Below, piece after piece: positions 6,553 through 11,362 of a stretch of DNA of 11,362 nt (its first letter is position 1; every line of letters starts with the position of its first letter). Location: the NCBI GenBank assembly GCA_947630355.1, contig CANRHJ010000055.1:1-11362 (forward strand). The letters run 5' to 3'. The notes under the pieces were generated by a model. The model was given only the letters and a program-made list of their open reading frames with translations, searched no databases and had not been told where the DNA came from. This DNA is from Candidatus Gastranaerophilales bacterium (GTDB lineage Bacteria; Cyanobacteriota; Vampirovibrionia; Gastranaerophilales; Gastranaerophilaceae). The position numbers and the translations under genes are program-made.

Positions 6553-7141
6553 ATTAAAAATTTTATTTGTAATGTCTCTTCTGATGAGCGGCAGCTGCTT
6601 TGCATTCGTAAGAGATGAATTTGCCGATGAAATCCTTAAAGATACAGAACCCGTTAAACCTGTTACAAATTTAAATTATAATTATGAATCTTGCGAGAAA
6701 ATTCCTATAAAGCTCAAAATAAAACAAAATATAAGCACAAAAAAAGACGGTGTATATGACGGGCAGGAAGTCCTGTTTGAAGTAAGGCAGAATGTAAAAT
6801 ATAATAATAAGATTATTTTAAAACAAGGAGACTTGGTGAAAGCAACGGTTGACGGATATTTAAGCAGAGGAATGAACGGAATACCCGCTTCAATAATTTT
6901 GGATAATTTTGAGATGTCCGGTATTGACAGTAAAAAAATCAAGGGATTTTATAAAAAACGCGGGCTGAATCTGTCATTAATGGTATATCCGATAAAATGG
7001 GCGTTGACTCCGATACCGGGTGTAGGTTCGTTAACTAACTTTATTCTCGGCGGAAATGCTCATATAACTTCTCGTGATACCGTTGTAATATACTATTACC
7101 CGAATTGGGGTAAAACTAAAGAAAGCAGTCCTATTGACTAA
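6545..7141 (+). CDS. Exported protein of unknown function
   Basis: The product is 198 aa, beginning with a signal peptide (MNRLKILFVMSLLMSGSCFA). C18 lies in S-G-S-C, which is not a good lipobox, so ordinary secretion is more likely than lipidation. The middle (about 53-123) is beta-rich, with a G-Q-E-V-L-F-E-V strand, I-I-L-K-Q-G-D-L-V-K-A-T-V and G-I-P-A-S-I-I-L-D-N-F. This pattern suggests a small beta-sandwich or barrel domain. After it come a basic stretch, a moderately hydrophobic segment (PIKWALTPIPGVGSLTNFIL, 149-168) and a short strand-rich tail. I do not recognise a family. The ATG overlaps the 3' end of the M48-like gene by 8 nt, so the two are translationally coupled. MscS follows 39 nt later. 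A periplasmic or envelope-associated partner of the preceding protein is the natural inference. Confidence 0.75.
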   Translation: MNRLKILFVMSLLMSGSCFAFVRDEFADEILKDTEPVKPVTNLNYNYESCEKIPIKLKIKQNISTKKDGVYDGQEVLFEVRQNVKYNNKIILKQGDLVKATVDGYLSRGMNGIPASIILDNFEMSGIDSKKIKGFYKKRGLNLSLMVYPIKWALTPIPGVGSLTNFILGGNAHITSRDTVVIYYYPNWGKTKESSPID

Positions 7142-7180
7142 CTGTTATGCCTGTTGCTAAATTATAAAAAAGGAAAAAAC

Positions 7181-8050
7181 ATGAATGATATTTTTAAACA
7201 AATAATAATAAAACATACAGATAAAATAGATTTCTTTTTAATCGGGAAATCGATTATGGAATTGGTCTTATTTTTGATAACAATAAGACTGATAAATAAG
7301 GCGCTTCAATTGTTTTTTGATAAGCTTATTTCAAAAATTTCTCATCCCGAAACGAGAAAGCAGTACGCAACAATAAGACAGTTGGGGGTATATCTTATAG
7401 ATGCAGTGTTAATACTCTTTTTTGCAACAAATATTTTGGGAAATTTCGGAATAGATATGAAACCGATACTGGCGACGGCTGGTGTATTAGGCGTAGCGGT
7501 CGGTTTCGGAGGTAAAAAATTTGTTGAAGATTTATTTACGGGACTTTCAATAATACTTACAGGACAGGTTCGTGTCGGTGATTTCGTTACCATAAATAAT
7601 TCAACGGGAACTGTTGAAAAAGTTACTCTTACAATGATTATTATAAGAACCTTTAACGGGGATGTTCATTTCTTACGAAACGGACAGATTGATACCATAA
7701 TCAACCAAACAAAAGATTTTTCCATGCCGCTGTTTCACGTAAATGTTGCATATAAGACAAATATAACTCATGCAATCCGTGTCTTAAAAGAATTGGGACA
7801 CGAATTAAGAGAAATGCCTGAGTATTCTCAATATGTATTATCCGAAACGGAAGTTTTCGGTTTGAATGAGTTTTTTGATTCAAGTATTGAAATATTATGC
7901 AGAATTAAAACTACTCCCCACGAACAATGGATGGTAAAACGAAAATTTAATCAAATGATTAAAGAAAGATTTGAAAAAGAAGGAATTGAAATTCCATTCC
8001 CGCAAGTTGTTTTAAACAAACCGGCCGAACAAGAAGGGCAGGAAGTATAA
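7181..8050 (+). CDS. Small-conductance mechanosensitive channel (MscS family)
   Basis: The product is 289 aa, close to the 286 aa of E. coli MscS. It forms an inner-membrane heptameric channel in the known family and releases solutes on hypo-osmotic shock. Helices lie at about 17-40, 70-88 and 94-127. The third is the pore helix, with the Ala/Gly-rich ILATAGVLGVAVGFGGKK run (96-113) and then FVEDLFTGLSIIL. The cytoplasmic beta domain follows with VRVGDFVTI (130-138), and the C-terminal PFPQ motif (272-275) is intact. I start at the ATG at 7181 because AAGGA (7170-7174) lies 6 nt before it. A TTG 27 nt earlier has no ribosome-binding site. galE starts on the very next base after the stop, so the two are co-transcribed. 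Confidence 0.93.
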   Translation: MNDIFKQIIIKHTDKIDFFLIGKSIMELVLFLITIRLINKALQLFFDKLISKISHPETRKQYATIRQLGVYLIDAVLILFFATNILGNFGIDMKPILATAGVLGVAVGFGGKKFVEDLFTGLSIILTGQVRVGDFVTINNSTGTVEKVTLTMIIIRTFNGDVHFLRNGQIDTIINQTKDFSMPLFHVNVAYKTNITHAIRVLKELGHELREMPEYSQYVLSETEVFGLNEFFDSSIEILCRIKTTPHEQWMVKRKFNQMIKERFEKEGIEIPFPQVVLNKPAEQEGQEV

Positions 8051-9055
8051 ATGATTTTGATTACGGGCGGTGCTGGATACATAGGCAGCCACTGTGCTTT
8101 AGCTCTTTTAAACCGAAACGAAAAAATTGTCATTATTGATAATTTGGATAACGGACATATTGAAACAATAAATGCCTTGAAAAATATCGGAAATGTTGAA
8201 TTTATTAAAGGTGATTTGAAAAATAAAAAAGATATTGAATTTATTTTTAAAAATTTTGATATAGATACACTAATGCATTTTGCCGGTTATATTCAGGTGG
8301 AAGAAAGTACGCAAAATCCATCAAAATACTATGAAAATAACATTATCGGAACAATAAATTTATTGAATACAATGGTTGAATATAACGTAAAAAAGATAAT
8401 ATTTTCATCCACATGTGCAATATACGGAGAGCCTGAATATCTGCCTATAGATGAAAACCACCCAAAAAATCCGTTAAATCCTTACGGTAAAACTAAATTA
8501 ATTATTGAAGAGATGTTGGATGATTACGATAAGGCTTATGACATAAAATCGGTAAGGCTCAGATATTTCAATGTAGCAGGTGCTGACTGCTCGGCCGGAA
8601 TAGGTGAATGGCATCAACCTGAAACTCATTTAATTCCAAATATATTAAAATCTGTGTTTGAAAAAGAAAAAATTTTTAATATATTCGGAAATGATTATGA
8701 TACTTTTGACGGCACTTGTATCAGAGACTACGTAAATGTAGAGGATTTGGCTTGTGCGCATGTTCTTGCTTTAGAATATTTGAAAAAAGAAAATAAAACT
8801 GAATGTATAAATATAGGTACAAGTCAGGGTAACAGCGTAAAAGAAATTTTTGATACCGTAAAATTAATTAGCGGAAAAAATATTCCCGTAGAATTTAAAC
8901 CCAGAAGAGCTGGGGATGCAGCCAAACTTATTGCTGATACGAAAAAGGCACGTAAAATTCTGAATTGGGAACCCGCTCATTCCTTGCATGACAGTATAAA
9001 ATCAGCATATTTATGGGAAAAATCCAAACTTGCCCGGCTTAATTTTGATGTATAA
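8051..9055 (+). CDS. galE: UDP-glucose 4-epimerase
   Basis: The product is 334 aa, usual for GalE. It interconverts UDP-glucose and UDP-galactose (or the N-acetyl forms) in the cytosol and belongs to the extended short-chain dehydrogenase family. The N-terminal NAD+ site is GGAGYIGSH (6-14). The catalytic set is SST (119-121) with Y145 and K149 in Y-G-K-T-K. HFAGYIQVEES (76-86), NVAGAD (174-179) and P-E-T-H-L-I-P (190-196) are the family's sugar and cofactor blocks, and FDGTCIRDYVNVEDLA contains the usual RDY signature. AGGAAG (8040-8045) inside the end of mscS is the ribosome-binding site. There is no gap to mscS. Together with wecB downstream it suggests nucleotide-sugar supply for surface polysaccharide. 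Specificity for glucose or GlcNAc is not decidable here. Confidence 0.94.
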   Translation: MILITGGAGYIGSHCALALLNRNEKIVIIDNLDNGHIETINALKNIGNVEFIKGDLKNKKDIEFIFKNFDIDTLMHFAGYIQVEESTQNPSKYYENNIIGTINLLNTMVEYNVKKIIFSSTCAIYGEPEYLPIDENHPKNPLNPYGKTKLIIEEMLDDYDKAYDIKSVRLRYFNVAGADCSAGIGEWHQPETHLIPNILKSVFEKEKIFNIFGNDYDTFDGTCIRDYVNVEDLACAHVLALEYLKKENKTECINIGTSQGNSVKEIFDTVKLISGKNIPVEFKPRRAGDAAKLIADTKKARKILNWEPAHSLHDSIKSAYLWEKSKLARLNFDV

Positions 9056-9056
9056 T
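9030..9056 (+). promoter_or_regulatory. Possible promoter of trpS
   Basis: A perfect TATAAT (9051-9056) overlaps the galE stop codon. TTGCCC (9030-9035, 4/6 match) precedes it with a short 15-nt spacer. The predicted leader is about 25 nt and contains AGAAAGG (9075-9081), 6 nt before the GTG start of trpS. Read-through from galE is equally possible. Confidence 0.4.
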
Positions 9057-9087
9057 AATAGCAAATAATAAAAAAGAAAGGTAATAA

Positions 9088-10101
9088 GTGGGAAAAGATA
9101 ATTTAGTATCGGGAATGCGCTCTACCGGAAAATTACATCTCGGACACTATATGGGCGTTTTGACTAATTGGGTTAAACTGCAGGAAGAATATAATTGTTT
9201 CTATTTTGTCGCTGATTGGCATGCTCTTACCACAAAATATGATTCTACCGAAAATTTGAAGCAGGATAAATTGGATGTGGTTATCGATTGGCTGGCATGC
9301 GGTATAAATCCTGATAAATCTACTGTTTATTACCAATCAAATGTATTACAGATAGCTGAATTACATGTTTTATTAAGTATGATAACGCCTAATAATTGGG
9401 TAGAACGTGACCCTACGTTGAAGGATATGGTTAAAATAATAAAAAATAAAGACGGAGACAAAAGTGAAAATGTTCCCCAGTTAAACTACGGTTTATTAGG
9501 GTATCCGATATTAATGTCGGCGGATATAATGGCGATGAATGGTGCTGTTGTTCCCGTAGGCGTTGACCAATTGGCTCATCTTGAGATTACCCGCGATATC
9601 GCCCGCAGATTTAATAATATTTATAAAACCGAACTGTTTAACGAACCTGCGCCCAAATTAACTCAAATCCCTTTGTTAATGGGTGTTGACGGACAAAAGA
9701 TGGGTAAATCTTTCCATAACGATATTAAAATTTCCGATGATGAAGAAACTACTTCAAAAAAAATTATGCAGTGTATTACAGACAGAAGCCGTGCAAGAAA
9801 AGATGACCCGGGACACCCCGATAAATGCGAAGTCGCCTATAAATATTATGAAATTTTTTCAGACAGTGAAACGTTAAATCAGGTTAATTGCGAATGTAAG
9901 GCCGGACAGCGCGGCTGTGCGGATTGCAAACGCCAATTGGGTAAAATTATCAATGATAAATTTGCTCCGATTAGAGAAAAAAGAAAAGATTATGAAAAAG
10001 ATTTAGACAGAGTATACGATATTATTCGTGAAGGAAATAAAAAAGCTTCAATCGAAGCTGAAAAAACACTGAAAAAAGTCAGAGATGCCGTAAATATCTA
10101 A
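9088..10101 (+). CDS. trpS: Tryptophanyl-tRNA synthetase with a four-cysteine cluster motif
   Basis: The product is 337 aa, a class I aminoacyl-tRNA synthetase that charges tRNA(Trp) in the cytosol. The HIGH motif is HLGH (17-20) after STGK, and the KMSKS loop is KMGKS (204-208). PVGVDQLAHLEITRDIARRF (156-175) is the strongly conserved TrpRS block. Near the C-terminus C247, C270, C277 and C280 form an exact C-x22-C-x6-C-x2-C pattern. This is the arrangement of cysteines that bind a [4Fe-4S] cluster in Thermotoga maritima TrpRS, near the anticodon-recognition region. An extra C268 lies within it. The start is GTG, with AGAAAGG 6 nt upstream; no in-frame ATG fits, since the HIGH region begins at once. 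wecB starts 9 nt after the stop. Confidence 0.96.
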   Translation: MGKDNLVSGMRSTGKLHLGHYMGVLTNWVKLQEEYNCFYFVADWHALTTKYDSTENLKQDKLDVVIDWLACGINPDKSTVYYQSNVLQIAELHVLLSMITPNNWVERDPTLKDMVKIIKNKDGDKSENVPQLNYGLLGYPILMSADIMAMNGAVVPVGVDQLAHLEITRDIARRFNNIYKTELFNEPAPKLTQIPLLMGVDGQKMGKSFHNDIKISDDEETTSKKIMQCITDRSRARKDDPGHPDKCEVAYKYYEIFSDSETLNQVNCECKAGQRGCADCKRQLGKIINDKFAPIREKRKDYEKDLDRVYDIIREGNKKASIEAEKTLKKVRDAVNI

Positions 10102-10110
10102 GGTTATATT

Positions 10111-11223
10111 ATGGAAAATAAAATAAAGGTATTAACAATATTCGGGACAAGGCCTGAGGCAATAAAAATGGCGCCTTTAATTACGGAAATTGAAAAAAAT
10201 TCCGAGTATTTTGAAAGTATTGTCTGCGTTACCGCTCAACATAGGCAAATGCTTGATCAGGTGCTTCATCTGTTTAATATCAAACCTGATTACGACCTTG
10301 ATATAATGAAAAATAATCAAAATTTATGGTCTTTGACTAGTGATGTCCTTCTGAAAACAAAAGATGTCATTGAAAAAGTTAATCCCGATGTTGTTTTGGT
10401 ACACGGTGATACAACAACATCTATGGCGGCAGCTTTAAGCGCTTTTTATGCTAAAATTCCCGTCGGGCATGTTGAAGCGGGATTAAGAACATTCAATAAA
10501 TATTATCCTTTCCCGGAAGAAATAAACAGAGTTTTTGCGGATAGCATCTGTACATACCATTTTGCTCCGACCGATGAGTCTTGCGAAAACTTGATAAAAT
10601 CACAAATCCCCGAAGAACATATCTATAAAACAGGCAATACGGTAATAGATGCACTTTTATATACCGTTAAAAATATTGATGAGAGTAAATATAATTTTAA
10701 CCTTAATCCCAATTTAAAAACAATTCTGCTAACATCCCACCGCAGAGAAAATTTCGGCGAGCCTATTAAAAATATATGTAAAGCTTGTCTTGAATTGGCG
10801 GAAAAAAATAAAGATATTCAGATAGTATACCCTGTTCATCCAAATCCCAATGTCAAAGAGCCTGTTTATGAATTACTGGGCGGAAAAGACAGAATTAATT
10901 TAATTCAGCCTTTGGAATATGAAGAATTTTGCGCGCTTATGAAAATGTCGCATATTATATTGACTGATTCGGGCGGAGTGCAGGAAGAAGCACCTTCATT
11001 GGGTAAGCCGGTTCTGGTTTTAAGAGATACTACGGAACGTCCCGAAGCTGTTAAATACGGTACGGTAAAACTTGTCGGAACCGACAAGGATAAAATAGTT
11101 TCAAATGTCCAATTATTGCTTGATGATGAAACGGAATATAAACGTATGTCCGAGTCTGTGAACCCATACGGAGACGGTCTTGCTTCAAAACGTATCGTTG
11201 AAGTATTAAAAAAGGTTAAATAG
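10111..11223 (+). CDS. wecB: UDP-N-acetylglucosamine 2-epimerase (non-hydrolysing)
   Basis: The product is 370 aa, matching WecB/MnaA. It converts UDP-GlcNAc to UDP-ManNAc, a precursor of enterobacterial common antigen, teichoic-acid linkage units and many capsules. The signature GTRPEAIKMAPL (12-23) starts the fold. Other conserved blocks are VHGDTTT (97-103, D100), HVEAGLRT (120-127, E122), FPEEINR (134-140, E136), SHRRENFG (209-216, H210), DSGGVQEEAP (286-295) and R-D-T-T-E-R-P-E (305-312). All expected catalytic acids and the His are present, and no signs of decay are seen. AAGG spanning the trpS stop (10100-10103) is 7 nt from the ATG. The gene is thus probably transcribed with trpS. No UDP-ManNAc dehydrogenase or glycosyltransferase follows within the window, so the pathway continues elsewhere or beyond the edge. 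Confidence 0.96.
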   Translation: MENKIKVLTIFGTRPEAIKMAPLITEIEKNSEYFESIVCVTAQHRQMLDQVLHLFNIKPDYDLDIMKNNQNLWSLTSDVLLKTKDVIEKVNPDVVLVHGDTTTSMAAALSAFYAKIPVGHVEAGLRTFNKYYPFPEEINRVFADSICTYHFAPTDESCENLIKSQIPEEHIYKTGNTVIDALLYTVKNIDESKYNFNLNPNLKTILLTSHRRENFGEPIKNICKACLELAEKNKDIQIVYPVHPNPNVKEPVYELLGGKDRINLIQPLEYEEFCALMKMSHIILTDSGGVQEEAPSLGKPVLVLRDTTERPEAVKYGTVKLVGTDKDKIVSNVQLLLDDETEYKRMSESVNPYGDGLASKRIVEVLKKVK

Positions 11224-11272
11224 TATTTTTATGCGGTATATAGACCGACTTAACTCAGTGTAACCTGATAAT

Positions 11273-11317
11273 AATATTTTAATTAATTCAGCTTAAACTT
11301 CCTTTAATTAAAATATT
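11273..11317. repeat. 14-bp perfect inverted repeat after wecB, possible bidirectional terminator
   Basis: AATATTTTAATTAA (11273-11286) and TTAATTAAAATATT (11304-11317) are perfect inverted copies around a 17-nt loop, followed by TTT. The stem is purely A-T, so it is a weak hairpin, but its position 50 nt after the wecB stop suits transcription termination. It could also be a protein-binding palindrome. Confidence 0.5.
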
Positions 11318-11343
11318 TTTGCATTGTAAATTGTAAATTAATC

Positions 11344-11362
11344 GCAGGTTGGGTTAGCGAAG
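11344..11362 (+). repeat. Half of a REP-like palindrome cut by the window edge
   Basis: GCAGGTTGGGTTAGCGAAG is far more GC-rich than its surroundings. It matches, as I remember it, the left arm of dispersed GGTTGGGTTAGCG...CGTAACCCAACC hairpin repeats found in many cyanobacteria and proteobacteria. The right arm lies outside the window, so pairing cannot be confirmed. Confidence 0.45.

Noticed and set aside
6545..6607. Lipoprotein signal in the 198-aa exported protein (Cys18)
   Set aside because: The residue at -3 is Ser rather than Leu/Val/Ile, so S-G-S-C is not a proper lipobox; a standard signal peptidase site nearby fits better.
7154..7180. TTG start 27 nt upstream for the MscS gene
   Set aside because: It lacks a ribosome-binding site, whereas AAGGA is ideally placed for the ATG at 7181, which also gives a normal MscS N-terminus.

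Overview
The window is an AT-rich, densely packed bacterial chromosomal segment with no tRNA, rRNA, CRISPR array, transposase or phage gene that I can see. The gene set is mostly housekeeping and envelope functions: an acyltransferase, tRNA lysidine synthase, a purine salvage enzyme, TrpRS, nucleotide-sugar epimerases and a small mechanosensitive channel. The low GC, the exported proteins and a cyanobacteria/proteobacteria-like REP half-site at the right edge would fit an uncultured gut-type lineage such as the Gastranaerophilales (Melainabacteria). That placement is a guess from general character, not a demonstrated assignment.

Layout. Left block, plus strand: the C-terminal end of an MgtC/SapB-like membrane protein (1-327), a PlsC-type acyltransferase (365-1195) and an unrecognised 66-residue protein (1398-1598). 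Middle block, minus strand: a polytopic membrane protein (5177-3555), tilS (3535-2174) and hpt (2181-1636). tilS and hpt overlap by 8 nt. Right block, plus strand: a small cupin with a cysteine cluster (5320-5685) followed by a strong intrinsic terminator. Then comes a likely operon of a degenerate M48-like exported protein (5842-6552), an unknown exported protein (6545-7141), an MscS channel (7181-8050) and galE (8051-9055). trpS (9088-10101) and wecB (10111-11223) follow closely.

How the genes fit together. tilS-hpt is a widely conserved pair. The M48-like, exported and MscS genes look like a small envelope module, because the first two overlap and the channel gene follows 39 nt later. GalE and WecB supply UDP-galactose and UDP-ManNAc and point to surface polysaccharide synthesis, which could also involve the multi-spanning membrane protein.

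Most notable points: (1) an M48-family protein whose HExxH reads R-E-I-S-K and whose third zinc ligand is also gone, so a probable pseudoprotease; (2) consensus TATAAT boxes exactly 6 nt before the ATG of tilS and of the M48-like gene, predicting leaderless mRNAs; (3) a short GC-rich (about 56%) in-frame segment inside a membrane-protein gene of roughly 22% GC nearby; (4) a TrpRS carrying an exact C-x22-C-x6-C-x2-C motif, the arrangement of the iron-sulfur TrpRS type; (5) a cupin with a CxCxxCxC insertion. I see no clear candidate for a wholly new multi-gene defence or mobile system. The exported module at 5842-8050 is the best candidate for undescribed biology.
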